Below, piece by piece: positions 7,401-16,127 of a DNA stretch of 33,575 bases; the stretch's first letter is position 1; each line of letters opens with the position of its first letter. A program made the position numbers and the translations under genes. The DNA comes from Christensenella sp. UBA1224 (GTDB lineage Bacteria > Bacillota > Clostridia > Christensenellales > Aristaeellaceae): assembly GCA_002309235.1 (NCBI GenBank), contig DBXA01000191.1, positions 175-33,749 of the forward strand, in the 5' to 3' direction. The notes beneath the pieces are model-generated. The model had not been told where the DNA came from. It ran no database searches and was given only the letters and a program-made list of their open reading frames with translations.

Positions 7401-10400
7401 AGCCGCCTCTCCCGACATAGGTCAGGGTACTCGGGACAGATGTTATTTTCAAATGAGAAGCAGTCTGGATCGCCTGATCCTCTATGCGCTCCAGTCCTTC
7501 CGGCAGGTTGATATCCACAAGATGCGCGCAATAATAGAACGCGCGCTGTCCGATGCACTTGATCGTACTGGGCAGTACCACCTTTTCGAGCAGCACGTTA
7601 CCTTCCGCAAAGCCATTCAAATAGTCTTCTATTTTATATACTCCTTCCGGAATAACCAGCTCATGCGCTTCGCCGTAGTATCTGTCAGCTATCATACCGT
7701 TCTGCGTCCAAATGAGGGAAAGGCCTTCATCCGCAGTATCACGGAAGCTGCGCGGGCTCATCGTCCTGGCAATATCGCTGTAAGGATCGCATACAAAGCT
7801 GGTAGTATACGGCACATCATTGAACGCCCCATACAGCACGCCCGAAACGCCGGAGGGGTATTCCCTCACCATCGTCTCTGTGCCGGTATAGCCCGCGATC
7901 CAGAGCTCTCCATCCCTCCAGGCAAGAGGCCAGGGGGAAGTTTCGGCCTCGTAGAAGACATATGCCTTCTTGGCATCATCACTGTCACGGTTAAGGACCA
8001 GCTTTGCTTCACCCGGCAGAGCATCACTGAGGACGCCATCTATCCCGGTGGGGAGGGCGGTCAGCACAGCATCGCTGCCAAGGTACTTTGCCGCATAGAG
8101 CTTGCCGTCGACCCACTGAAGCAGCCAATCAGGAGTATCATCATCAATAAAACCGTTGTAGTGTTGTGGCTCGGATGCCCAGACAGCCGCATAGCTTGTG
8201 CGTGAGCAATGTATATATCCGTTGGTAAAAAGATTGCCATTGATATATGTTAAACTGTCCGGCAGACGTATCACGCCATCCATTGCAACACTGAAAGTTG
8301 ACGAACCATAAAGCGTTTCGACTCCTTCATTTATGACAACCTCCCTCAACTGTCCGCCAGCAAACGCATTCGTACCGATAAAAGTCACCGTACCGGGCAG
8401 TTCCACACGTTCCAATGCTGCACAGTGTAGGAAAGCATAATCGTAGATCTGTGTCACACCTTCGGGCAGTACTGCTTCCTTAAGTGCCGCGCAGTGACGG
8501 AAGGCGCTTTGGCCTATACCTGTCAGCGTTGTCGGGAAATTTACCTTTTCCAGCGTCACATTATCCCGGTAATCTATTTCGTCATAGCCGGTCGTATCGA
8601 TCTGGTCGGCAAAGGCATTGTCCTCGATCCAGTAGACGCCCTCAGGAATGGTCACCTCTGCCTTCGTGCCGGTATATTCACGCAAAGCCAGGTGATAGCC
8701 GTCGTTTACATAATCCCTGCTTGGATAAAGGCGCATCGCCTGGTCCTCGACCCAAAGGAAGCTGATGCCGCTGTAGCTCATGGCAGGTATCAACACACTG
8801 TCGGTATCGCAGATAAAGGTCACGCCGTTGTTGCGGATGACGTTGTTTTCATTGGGCCCGAAGATCGTCTCCAGTGCAGCAGTTACGCCGTTGGGTACGC
8901 TGTCGATCACCGTATCGGAAGTCACAGGGCCGTAATAGCCGATGATCGTAAGGTCTGCGCCGACCCATCTGAGCTCCCAGGGAGATGTCTCGCTCTCGAA
9001 GAAAGCCGGGACCATTTGCGCAATGGGGGTATCGTGATCACACACGAATATCGTACTGCCGGGCAGAGCGCCGTTCAGCATAGCCGCGGCATCCGCCGGG
9101 AGCTCCGTAACGACTGTACCAACTCCGGTATACTTTGCCGCATAAAGCTGTTCATTTACCCAGCGATACTCCCAATCGTCGACGGAAGGCCGCACAAAGT
9201 TGAGACCTGCCCGGGAAGCCACATGGGCGATATTGGTATCCTTGTCCGCAATGATACGCGCTCCGCCGTTCCGGATCTGCTCCGCTGTATCTGTTGAAAT
9301 GTATTCTATCCTCTCATCCAGTACCAAGTCACAGGCTCCGCCGGTATAGCTTACCAGCTCCAGCCGCTCAACGCCGTCCGCTTCAGCGTAACGGTAGAGG
9401 AGATCGCTGTTTTCCATATCGTAGAACGCGGCAGGGTCGCCGTTTTCCGACAAATAACGGGCAGCGTAGCTCCCGATAGGGGCATGCACGCATTCCGCAT
9501 TGATGCGGTCGACCGTCTCGAGACTGGCGGGCAGGTATATATGGGTATTATAGCCCCTGTAATCAAGCGTATACTCACCGCGGATCTCCCTTATACCCTC
9601 CTCAAAGCGCAGTTCTTCAAGGGAATTTGTATTGCTGAAGGCGATCCTCCCCCATGTTCCGCCATCGACCGTCTCAACGGAGCCGGGGATCGTCAGGCTT
9701 GTTAAGCTGCCACAGTTATAGAAGGCATAACTGCCTATCGACTCAAGACCTTCGGGAAGAATTACTGCGTTCAACGATATGCAGCCGAAAAAAGCATGTT
9801 CATCTATGGTTTTAAGCCCTTCGTTGAAGATGACCTCCGTTAGACTTGAGCAGCCTGAGAAGGCGTTTATTCCAATCGAGTCCACTGAGGCGGGAATAAA
9901 GACAGTTTCCAGAGAAGTACAATTTTGAAACGCGCTCTCTTTGATGATCGTCGCGCCCCCTAAAGTGACTTCGATCAAAGCACCATCCTCCAAGAAAGCA
10001 TAATTCTCAATGATGATCGGCGTCTCGGGCAATGTGACCTTTTCGAGGATGGAAGCATCTGAGAAAGCGTACGCCCCCAGCTCTCTCACACCGACAGAGA
10101 CCTCGATCTCCCTGACAGTGTTGAGAGCTTCGTGTGCCAAACGTCTTGAACTGCCGTCATATATGTAACCAGATGTACCCAGACGTCCAACTTTGGTCAC
10201 ACCAACGGGGATGATGAGCAATTCATCGCTGCCGTCATAGGCATAGGCAGTGTAGTCCTCCCCCTGGGCAATGATCAGAAGACCTGTCGCAGCAGGGTCA
10301 CGGAAGGCATAGCCGGCACCGCTGACGAGTTCTTCCATACGTGAACCGACAGTGCAGGCCAACTGCACGCGGACCGGCTCGCAATAGGTGCTGCCGAGCC

Positions 10401-13041
10401 ATTCCCGCCAGGTCTTTCCGAGACTCCCGGCGGTAAGGAAAGAAGCATCCTCCGGAACACTTGTCACGATCTCATCGCTGCCGCGGTATCCCCAAAGACC
10501 GAGGTCGCCATCCTCATTATAGCAGTAATACCAATCGTCATCGATATCCGTTACAAAGCCGAGCCCGGAATCAGATATGATGCGCGCCTCAGGGCTTCCC
10601 TTAGCTGCCAGAAGCTCGACAGTTGTCTCATTCCCGCTTTCAGCCAACTTGAACTGTTCACTGTCGACGGAAGCGATCGTCGGGTCGAGCTCAATGGCAG
10701 CGGACTGTCCCTTATAGCCATAGAGCCGGAGAGTCTCGGTACCGTCATCCGCGCTAACATAAATGAGGTAGCAATCGGCAAGCCTTTCGTGGCCCGTATC
10801 CGGCGCCGGGTCTATAAAGGGGACGCGCGCTGCGGACAGTCTGTGAGCGGTATCGCTCTCATAATCACAGTATACTTTCGTGGGATAACTGAAGGCATTG
10901 TCGCCTATCACCACATCCGCATCGGGCAGCGTTACTTCAGCTATCGGAGTACAGTTAAATGCATAGCCGCTTATGTATCTGACAGTCTGAGGGATATCGA
11001 TCTCCGTAAGGGAGTTGCAGTTCGCGAAAGCCGACTGTCCTATATTTATCAGATCGTTCGGAAGTACTACGCTTTTGATCACGCTGTTGCCGCGGAATGC
11101 CTCGCTGCCGATAGAGACGACGCGGCTGTCTATGCCGATATTTTCTTCACTGCCAAAGAATTTTACTACTTCATAACCGTTAAGCTCTAAACCGTTGTAA
11201 TAGCCGCTGAGGTATCGATAGCCGTACCGCCTGTCAGGATCATCTTTGTCATAGAAAAAAGGATATCCGCTGGAACCGAGGTTTTTCGAAGTCGTACTGT
11301 CCAGCTTTACGGCGAAAGTTCGATCGCCCGCCACATTGCCGAGAACGTACTGACCGACGCTTGAAAGGTTGTCCGGCAGTTCGATATCCGGCACGGAGAG
11401 GCAGCCGTTGAAGCTGTACTGCTCCAGCACCTCAAGGGAATCCGAAAGCTGAATATCTGTCAGATTCTTACAGTTCTGGAAGGCGTATTCGCATATGACC
11501 TCCACATCATGCGGTACCGTAAGCTTGCCGGAAAGGTTCTCTGCGCCGTCAAAGGCATATGCCCCGATCCAGCGCAGCTCATCGCACATGCTGACGGAGG
11601 TGATCTCCGTATGCCCATAGAACAAATTTTCATAAAGGATGTTTACGCCCTCGGGGATCTCAAGAGAAGCGATATCGTTTGCGAAATAACGGACGGCCGC
11701 GAGCAGATCTGTCCCGCCATTCTGGTTGGTCACGAGGCGGCCGTTCACATAATAGGGATCAGGATCCGTACCGTTCTTAAACCACCTATAGCCCCAGATC
11801 TCATTGTCCAGAGGGCGGAAATACATGTAGTATCTGGAAACCTGTTTCGCCGTTTCAGAGAGAGCAGAAGCGCGGATCTCGCTTGTCAGCGGTGCGATCG
11901 CGCCTTCAAGAAGCGTATCCTCACCCAGCAGCCGCACAGTCATTGCTCCGAATGCGTCAATGGCAATATGATCGACGCTCGCAGGAACAGTAATGCTTTC
12001 GAGCTCCTGCGGGACGGCACGTTCCCCTATACGCTTAAGACCCGAAGGGAGAGTGATCTCTTCTATAGCCGTATTTTTCAGCGCGTCATCGCCGAGTATG
12101 CGAAGAGACTGGGGCAAGGTCACTTCATTGACAGCCGTGCCTGCCGCAAACACCGGTTCGCCGCCCTTGATGCCCAGCGCATTCACGCCTTCCAGTACAG
12201 CTACAGATTGGAAACCGGACTCCTCATACTTAAGCGCTATCAGAAGTTCGGTACCGCCATCGTCATTGGTAATGCCCGTAAAATCCTCATCATAGGGATT
12301 ATAGTTTGCGGGATCGATCCACAGATATGTCCACCGGGGATTCTCGATATCGATAAAGCCGTTCAGAACACCATCGCATGCTTGCTGGGCATAGCAAAGC
12401 GTCTTTGCAGAACTGCTGAATGGATTAGCATATGCCGTAGCCGAACCGGGATAGCTGCTGAAGATCAGATCATCCTTCCTCAGGTAAACACTGCCGCTTT
12501 CGAATGCGCTCTCTCCGATAATGTTGATATGACAATCCACATAAACGGAGGGTTTTTCCGGATCCGTACTGCAGTAGAAGGCATAGCCGCCGATATCCGA
12601 GATGCCGTTGTCACTGGAAATGACGATATCGGCAAGGGCCGTATCATAGAACGCCAGTTCCCCGATAGAGGTCAGGCTCGCGGGCAGGTTTAACGGCTCC
12701 CCATTGTTGTCGAGTGCTACGCACCCGTAAAAAGCCATATCGCCGATAACGGTCACACTGGCGGGGAGGTCTATCTCAACGAGACCCGTATTATTCATAA
12801 AAGCCTCGGCGCCGATCCTGGTTACCGCATATCCCTCTATCTCATCGGGAACGATCACAGAAGTATCAGTACCCTGGTAGCCCGCTATGCTGACGGTATT
12901 ATCCTCCAGCACATCATACTCCCAGTCACCGCTGGTCAGATGCTCCGCCAGCGCGCCGTTTACGGCGAAGACAGCCGCCAGGCACACCGCAAGGCATACA
13001 AGCGCCCGTATCAGTGCTTTGCTGCGAAAAACGTTCCTCAT
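4477..13041 (-). CDS. Giant secreted BspA-like leucine-rich-repeat protein with Ig-like domains
   Basis: About 2854 residues. The chosen ATG (13039-13041) follows GGGGGAGG with nine bases between and starts MRNVFRSK, then the hydrophobic ALVCLAVCLAAVFAVNGALA, a signal peptide with probable cleavage after ALA near residue 33. An upstream in-frame ATG (13089) would bury this signal and lacks a ribosome site. The body alternates LRR_5/BspA repeats (pattern: LP..V..IG..AF..C..L) with about 19 copies of a W-Y-W-DGKL...YTGTET cap. Residues 2519-2763 look like three Ig-like domains, the last a good Big_2 match (SSSDENVVTVSEDGIISAVG). The last 91 residues return to LRR_5 and end GIPFTAD. There is no LPXTG, SLH or dockerin motif. 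The family mediates adhesion to host or substrate surfaces. It is transcribed alone from the promoter at 13129-13157. Confidence 0.93.
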   Translation of the reverse strand: MRNVFRSKALIRALVCLAVCLAAVFAVNGALAEHLTSGDWEYDVLEDNTVSIAGYQGTDTSVIVPDEIEGYAVTRIGAEAFMNNTGLVEIDLPASVTVIGDMAFYGCVALDNNGEPLNLPASLTSIGELAFYDTALADIVISSDNGISDIGGYAFYCSTDPEKPSVYVDCHINIIGESAFESGSVYLRKDDLIFSSYPGSATAYANPFSSSAKTLCYAQQACDGVLNGFIDIENPRWTYLWIDPANYNPYDEDFTGITNDDGGTELLIALKYEESGFQSVAVLEGVNALGIKGGEPVFAAGTAVNEVTLPQSLRILGDDALKNTAIEEITLPSGLKRIGERAVPQELESITVPASVDHIAIDAFGAMTVRLLGEDTLLEGAIAPLTSEIRASALSETAKQVSRYYMYFRPLDNEIWGYRWFKNGTDPDPYYVNGRLVTNQNGGTDLLAAVRYFANDIASLEIPEGVNILYENLFYGHTEITSVSMCDELRWIGAYAFDGAENLSGKLTVPHDVEVICEYAFQNCKNLTDIQLSDSLEVLEQYSFNGCLSVPDIELPDNLSSVGQYVLGNVAGDRTFAVKLDSTTSKNLGSSGYPFFYDKDDPDRRYGYRYLSGYYNGLELNGYEVVKFFGSEENIGIDSRVVSIGSEAFRGNSVIKSVVLPNDLINIGQSAFANCNSLTEIDIPQTVRYISGYAFNCTPIAEVTLPDADVVIGDNAFSYPTKVYCDYESDTAHRLSAARVPFIDPAPDTGHERLADCYLIYVSADDGTETLRLYGYKGQSAAIELDPTIASVDSEQFKLAESGNETTVELLAAKGSPEARIISDSGLGFVTDIDDDWYYCYNEDGDLGLWGYRGSDEIVTSVPEDASFLTAGSLGKTWREWLGSTYCEPVRVQLACTVGSRMEELVSGAGYAFRDPAATGLLIIAQGEDYTAYAYDGSDELLIIPVGVTKVGRLGTSGYIYDGSSRRLAHEALNTVREIEVSVGVRELGAYAFSDASILEKVTLPETPIIIENYAFLEDGALIEVTLGGATIIKESAFQNCTSLETVFIPASVDSIGINAFSGCSSLTEVIFNEGLKTIDEHAFFGCISLNAVILPEGLESIGSYAFYNCGSLTSLTIPGSVETVDGGTWGRIAFSNTNSLEELRFEEGIREIRGEYTLDYRGYNTHIYLPASLETVDRINAECVHAPIGSYAARYLSENGDPAAFYDMENSDLLYRYAEADGVERLELVSYTGGACDLVLDERIEYISTDTAEQIRNGGARIIADKDTNIAHVASRAGLNFVRPSVDDWEYRWVNEQLYAAKYTGVGTVVTELPADAAAMLNGALPGSTIFVCDHDTPIAQMVPAFFESETSPWELRWVGADLTIIGYYGPVTSDTVIDSVPNGVTAALETIFGPNENNVIRNNGVTFICDTDSVLIPAMSYSGISFLWVEDQAMRLYPSRDYVNDGYHLALREYTGTKAEVTIPEGVYWIEDNAFADQIDTTGYDEIDYRDNVTLEKVNFPTTLTGIGQSAFRHCAALKEAVLPEGVTQIYDYAFLHCAALERVELPGTVTFIGTNAFAGGQLREVVINEGVETLYGSSTFSVAMDGVIRLPDSLTYINGNLFTNGYIHCSRTSYAAVWASEPQHYNGFIDDDTPDWLLQWVDGKLYAAKYLGSDAVLTALPTGIDGVLSDALPGEAKLVLNRDSDDAKKAYVFYEAETSPWPLAWRDGELWIAGYTGTETMVREYPSGVSGVLYGAFNDVPYTTSFVCDPYSDIARTMSPRSFRDTADEGLSLIWTQNGMIADRYYGEAHELVIPEGVYKIEDYLNGFAEGNVLLEKVVLPSTIKCIGQRAFYYCAHLVDINLPEGLERIEDQAIQTASHLKITSVPSTLTYVGRGGFADQYDTTELYLPEGVTYIGKQAFYSDSKLEKLYIPGSVEVLGEEPNAIILEAYVLPSLMEVRLGEGITTININTVDIPDRCDIWLPDSLTEIKEQNELPGVIHASIGSYASHWACDNNGFFEDSAAPGFRYRYVMDDNGNEKLALTAYTGTEAFITLNADVIAIEGSVGDARIIADQNSGMAQLISAVCPEYVSGFTQDTTDEWDYCWKEGKLLLSAYHGSETYITALPANADGLLPEAKLNGLKFVCDPSSSLAHEVPCFYTDPASPWALGWVDGKLTLNAYTGTETFLSDLPEGIEAIDPDAFKGSTFVCDPADSTAECIITAGYDFFTDMSFEMKVTAGMTLWNYTGTDTEVTVPDGIEAIGGAFSYHYDLTKVTLPASVKRIEEGAFYNCYSLTEIGMCEGIEYIGSNAFNGCYNISEFRFPDSLIEIGSNIRSSGMQPLYLPDHMQSVGSQQNGGPIYVNAASETAQHMQDPFYDKVDGHTYQMIDGKLYLTKVNGYESVFTMSSAAVGFYNTDGIINGMNYKSIVLPAGFTEFAGSSDVPFITNCDSLITLTIPEGVTALPSKVAWSNANLRSAVIPSTVTTIASDAIDFLDIVYGFSGTEAEDFADEILAEFIDLNDPASVAETAVISEIGDMYLHTGEKVDIGDVIEILPVTGLTWQLTITTDNTDVISVNGAEIKAVGVGDAVVNVCITGHPTIEREFHVTVRHPVVDFELPDVIYVKLGEEILMTPESIIPAEGYDENFSWEIGNETVTGTSTFQYHAFEKGEYTLTVTSHNGIKKTTNIFVYDQLGNITISTEKKVLPVGGRTATTVRIRVDGITQTNIGHLYTFSSSDENVVTVSEDGIISAVGVGTTTVTATNLAGITAKPITMTVTEPTLFILPAAIKVIEEEAFEGTDVDRIVIPDGCTTIGSRAFANITAVRIAVPASVASIAEDAFENCPNLMLECPSGSFAEAFAVRHGIPFTAD
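5870..12942 (-). repeat. About 19 degenerate copies of a BspA cap module inside the giant LRR gene
   Basis: By eye I count about 19 segments beginning with an aromatic-rich strand, then a DGKL-like turn, a YTGTET-like strand and a LPxGV-like strand. Examples are TSPWPLAWRDGELWIAGYTG, ASPWALGWVDGKLTLNAYTG and TPDWLLQWVDGKLYAAKYLG. Many are followed by FVCDPxSxxA and a terminal F, like the closing motif of BspA repeats. The first copy resembles the normal N-terminal cap of BspA-like proteins. Copies are diverged, so they are old protein-level duplications rather than recent DNA repeats. Confidence 0.7.
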
Positions 13042-13128
13042 GGATCCATGCCTCCCCCAAACTTCTGGCTGAGTATCCGTGTAAATCACTCATCTAGTCA
13101 ACGTAATCTTCAGCCGTATATCATATTT

Positions 13129-13157
13129 ATTATACAACATGAGAAAAGAAATGTCAT
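13129..13157 (-). promoter_or_regulatory. SigA-type promoter of the giant LRR gene
   Basis: On the minus strand ATGACA (13157-13152), 17 bases, then a perfect TATAAT (13134-13129). The start should be near 13122, giving a leader of about 80 nt before the ATG at 13041. The AT-rich DNA just upstream, with two AAAATCTTA copies, could act as an UP element. Confidence 0.7.
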
Positions 13158-13255
13158 TATTCCGAAGTCCTGTGAAATGTGGCCAAAATCTTACATTTTG
13201 CTTCCGAAAATCTTAAAAATCCTAATTTATATTTCTTTATTTATTGCCCTATCTA

Positions 13256-13264
13256 TGGTATACT
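13256..13264 (+). promoter_or_regulatory. Extended -10 promoter of the cell-shape operon
   Basis: TGGTATACT holds a TG-N extension and TATACT, five of six consensus bases. The -35 region (TTTATT, 17 bases before the -10) is poor, as is common with extended -10 promoters. Transcription should start near 13271, about 38 nt before the maf ATG. Confidence 0.55.
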
Positions 13265-13308
13265 TTATAGTCTGAAGTGAAAATGTATCCCGAGGTTCTG
13301 CTTAACCT

Positions 13309-13875
13309 ATGAAAGAATTGATATTGGCTTCCGGTTCCCCCAGGAGGAAAGAATTGCTGGAGAGGGAGAACATTCCCTTCCGCTGCATCGTCTCAGATGC
13401 GGACGAGAACGCCCATGGGGATGTGAGGGAAGTCGTCAGGACGCTCGCAGGCCGCAAAGCGCATGCCGTAGCGGACGGTTTAAGGAGCTGTCTCGTTCTC
13501 GGCGCCGATACGCTTGTGGAGCTTGACGGCGAAGCGCTGGGAAAGCCCATCGATGAAGCGGATGCGAGGGATATGCTCACCCGCCTTTCCGGAAACTGCC
13601 ATAACGTGCATACCGGCGTATGCCTGATCGATGCCGATACCGGAAAGGAAGAATACGGAGTGTGCACATCAAGAGTCTTCTTCCGGATACTTTCGCAAAA
13701 GGATATAGACGAATACATCGATAGCGGCGAATATATCGGAAAAGCCGGTTCCTATGCGATACAGATGTCAGGCGGCAGGTTTGTCGAGCGTTACGAAGGG
13801 GATTACGACAATATCGTAGGTCTCCCCGTGGCGATGGTAAAGGAAATGCTCTTGAGATTCGATGCCGCGATATAG
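13309..13875 (+). CDS. maf: Maf-family nucleoside triphosphate pyrophosphatase
   Basis: A 188-residue Maf protein, full length. It opens with LILASGSPRRKELL (GSPRR at 9-13, phosphate binding), has LGADTLV with the catalytic-type Asp67, then GKP (78-80), and ends with GKAGSYAIQ, FVERYEGDYDNIVGLP, all family signatures. Maf enzymes hydrolyse dTTP, UTP or modified pyrimidine nucleotides to monophosphates, acting as house-cleaning enzymes in the cytoplasm and influencing septation. It is first in the mre operon, an arrangement known from many Firmicutes. GAGG lies 13 bases before the ATG, longer than usual, and AGGTT (13293-13297) can pair with AACCT (13304-13308), so initiation may be weak or regulated. 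Confidence 0.96.
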   Translation: MKELILASGSPRRKELLERENIPFRCIVSDADENAHGDVREVVRTLAGRKAHAVADGLRSCLVLGADTLVELDGEALGKPIDEADARDMLTRLSGNCHNVHTGVCLIDADTGKEEYGVCTSRVFFRILSQKDIDEYIDSGEYIGKAGSYAIQMSGGRFVERYEGDYDNIVGLPVAMVKEMLLRFDAAI

Positions 13876-13925
13876 GACAAGCGGCTTTTCGGACGGTCTA
13901 CTGTCTTTATCAGCAGGAGGTTTTT

Positions 13926-14966
13926 ATGGCGATCTTTTCTCAGGACCTTGTCGCTGTCGACATGGGTTCTTCGGCGACCAGCGTTTACGTTGACGGGCTC
14001 GGCGTATGCCTGCGTGAGCCTACGCAGCTTGTCGTATCCAGGGAGGATATCCGGCAGGTAGCCGCCATCGGCGAGGACGCTAGGCGGATGTACGGGATCC
14101 TTCCCCCCGATCTCATGTTCATGCCGCCCGTAGTCGATACTGCCATCACGGATACCGATCTTGCGGCCCTTACCATGCTCGCCCTTGCCGAAAAAGCGGC
14201 GGGCAGGAAAAAGCCCGCGGATAAGGGGCGCTTTATGGTAAGCGCGGCGACAGGACTCACCCATGTGGAGCATGCGGCACTGCTCGCGGCATGCCGGCTG
14301 ACAGGCTCCAGGAGGATCGCCGCTGTCAATTCCTCCATAGCGGCTGCCGTCGGCGCGGGGCTCGACATCACGGAGCCCAAGGGAGTCCTCCTTGTCGATA
14401 TGGGCGGAGGAGCGACGGAGATCGCCGTCATGTCGCTCGGCGCCGTAGCTGCATCGCGCACGGTCCGTTCCGGCTGCATGAATTTTGATAAGGCGATCAT
14501 CCGCTATATGCGGGCAAAACGCGGTATCTCCATAAGCCCCATCGCCGCCGAGGAGATCAAAAAAACGGTAGGCAGCGCCATACTCCCGCCCGAGCATTCG
14601 ACAGGCGATGTCACGCGCGTCGCGGGCCGGGACCTTAAGACAGGCAAGCCCTGTGAGGTCACGGTGACGGCAAGGGAAGTATCCGGAGCCATCCGGCTTT
14701 GCATCGATGAACTGATAAGCTCCATACAGGATGTACTGATAAGCCTTCCTTCCGAATTCGCCGGCGATATCAAAAAGAGCGGCATTTACTTAAGCGGCGG
14801 CTGCGCGAACCTTTCCGGCCTTTCAGACGAGATATCCGCGCGCTGTGATCTGAAATGCCATATGACAAGTACCCCGCAGGACGATGTCGCAAACGGCATG
14901 GGCGTGATCGGAAGCAACGAAGCGCTCCTCAGGGAACTGATAACAGCCGGTTCCTGTGTAGAATAA
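13926..14966 (+). CDS. mreB: Rod-shape determining actin homologue MreB
   Basis: A 346-residue MreB, the actin-like ATPase that guides lateral peptidoglycan synthesis under the membrane. The actin-fold nucleotide motifs are present: phosphate-1 loop DMGSSATSVYVD near the start, LLVDMGGGATEIAV as phosphate-2, and IYLSGGCANLSGL as the adenosine loop. VNSSIAAAVGAG and the GVCLREPTQ segment also match the family. The phosphate-1 loop differs from the common DLGTANTLVY, so the protein is a somewhat diverged member; an Mbl/MreBH-like paralogue is possible, but the mreCD genes just downstream favour MreB itself. AGGAGG precedes the ATG at five bases. Confidence 0.93.
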   Translation: MAIFSQDLVAVDMGSSATSVYVDGLGVCLREPTQLVVSREDIRQVAAIGEDARRMYGILPPDLMFMPPVVDTAITDTDLAALTMLALAEKAAGRKKPADKGRFMVSAATGLTHVEHAALLAACRLTGSRRIAAVNSSIAAAVGAGLDITEPKGVLLVDMGGGATEIAVMSLGAVAASRTVRSGCMNFDKAIIRYMRAKRGISISPIAAEEIKKTVGSAILPPEHSTGDVTRVAGRDLKTGKPCEVTVTAREVSGAIRLCIDELISSIQDVLISLPSEFAGDIKKSGIYLSGGCANLSGLSDEISARCDLKCHMTSTPQDDVANGMGVIGSNEALLRELITAGSCVE

Positions 14967-14986
14967 TAACGGGAGATCACTGAAAA

Positions 14987-16099
14987 ATGGCCAGATCCAA
15001 AAGGCGTCCCGGTTCGAGGAACCGTTCGCGCGGTTTTTCCTTCGCCGGTTTTCGAAGAAGACTCGGTTCCGTATCCAAATGGATATTGCTGGGGGTACTG
15101 CTCGCAGTCATACTGCTCGCCGTGTTCATTCCCAGGCTTCTGTCCCCCTCCAGGCGGTCTATAGGCGAAAACGCCATCAGCACCGCCGTCTCGCCTGTAC
15201 AGAGTTTTTTCACGAATGCCACGAACTGGGTCGTGAACATCATACAGTCCGGGCGCAATTACGCAGAGCTCAACACCAGATACAGCGCCCTTCTGCGGGA
15301 GAACGAAGCGTTAAAGCTTGAAGTCTCCTCCTATTCCGAACAGGCGGCGGAAAACGAAAGGCTGGTATCCCTTTTAGGCGCTTCCGAGCATTATACGGCT
15401 TACAGCCCCGTCTATGCAAGGGTCATTGCCCGGGAACCTGGCCCCTGGTTCGGGTCCTTCACGATCGATGTGGGAACGCTTGACGGCATCACGGCGGATA
15501 TGGCCGTCGTTACCGGAGACGGACTCGTTGGCCGCGTGACGACCGTAGGGCTCAACAGCGCTACCGTCGTATCCATCATCGATGCTTCGTCCTCCGTCGC
15601 GTGCCTGATCCAGAGAACGAGGGATAACGGCGTGCTTCACGGCGTCACGACCGATACGAGCACCGAGGCCGCCTGCTATGTCTATTACCTGCCTTCTTCT
15701 TCCGATGCCGCGATAACGGATAAGGTCATCACATCAGGCGTTGATTCAAAATACCCCAAGGGGCTTGAGATCGGCGTTGTAACGGAAGTCAGCCACAGCG
15801 GCGATTCCACGGATAAATACATCGTCGTCTCGCCGAGCGTCGATTTCAAGCACATCGAAGAGGTGCTTGTGCTCAAGGTCAGCTATGAGAACAGCAATAA
15901 CGATGCGCACGCAAGGCTGTTCACAGCCACACCCTCGCCGACAAAAATGCCGTCCGAGCTGACGCTCCATACACCCACCCCTGTACCGACAGAGAACCCG
16001 GAGGATGACGATCTCAACTGGTACTACCCCACCAGCGCTCCTTCCGACCCGAGCGATATGGGCGAATTAGAAAAGAACTGGGCCGGTGGAAACAACTGA
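14987..16099 (+). CDS. mreC: Rod-shape determining protein MreC with proline/threonine-rich tail
   Basis: A 370-residue MreC. It has a basic cytoplasmic N-terminus, one membrane helix (about 32-48), a coiled coil (about 84-130, RENEALKLEVSSYSEQ) and then the extracytoplasmic beta-barrel region with VVTGDGLVGRVTTVG and VISSGV-like segments (VITSGVDSKYPKGLEIG). MreC links MreB to PBP2 and RodA in the elongasome, on the outer side of the membrane. The last 58 or so residues (ATPSPTK onward, with HTPTPVPTENPEDDD) are rich in Pro, Thr, Ser and acidic residues and extend beyond the usual MreC core. The start follows GGGAG at a slightly long spacing. The 3' end precedes mreD closely. Confidence 0.95.
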   Translation: MARSKRRPGSRNRSRGFSFAGFRRRLGSVSKWILLGVLLAVILLAVFIPRLLSPSRRSIGENAISTAVSPVQSFFTNATNWVVNIIQSGRNYAELNTRYSALLRENEALKLEVSSYSEQAAENERLVSLLGASEHYTAYSPVYARVIAREPGPWFGSFTIDVGTLDGITADMAVVTGDGLVGRVTTVGLNSATVVSIIDASSSVACLIQRTRDNGVLHGVTTDTSTEAACYVYYLPSSSDAAITDKVITSGVDSKYPKGLEIGVVTEVSHSGDSTDKYIVVSPSVDFKHIEEVLVLKVSYENSNNDAHARLFTATPSPTKMPSELTLHTPTPVPTENPEDDDLNWYYPTSAPSDPSDMGELEKNWAGGNN

Positions 16100-16127
16100 T
16101 GTCCTGCTCAGACCGGAGGTATTACCA

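Noticed and set aside
13042..13089. Upstream in-frame start for the giant LRR protein
   Set aside because: It would place 16 polar residues before the signal peptide and lacks a ribosome site; the ATG at 13041 has GGGGGAGG.
13139..13216. 25-codon plus-strand ORF in the divergent promoter region
   Set aside because: No ribosome site, and it runs across the predicted -35 box of the LRR promoter.
16086..16127. GTG start of mreD overlapping mreC
   Set aside because: No ribosome site, while the in-frame TTG at 16128 has GGAGG at eight bases and begins the protein at its first membrane helix.
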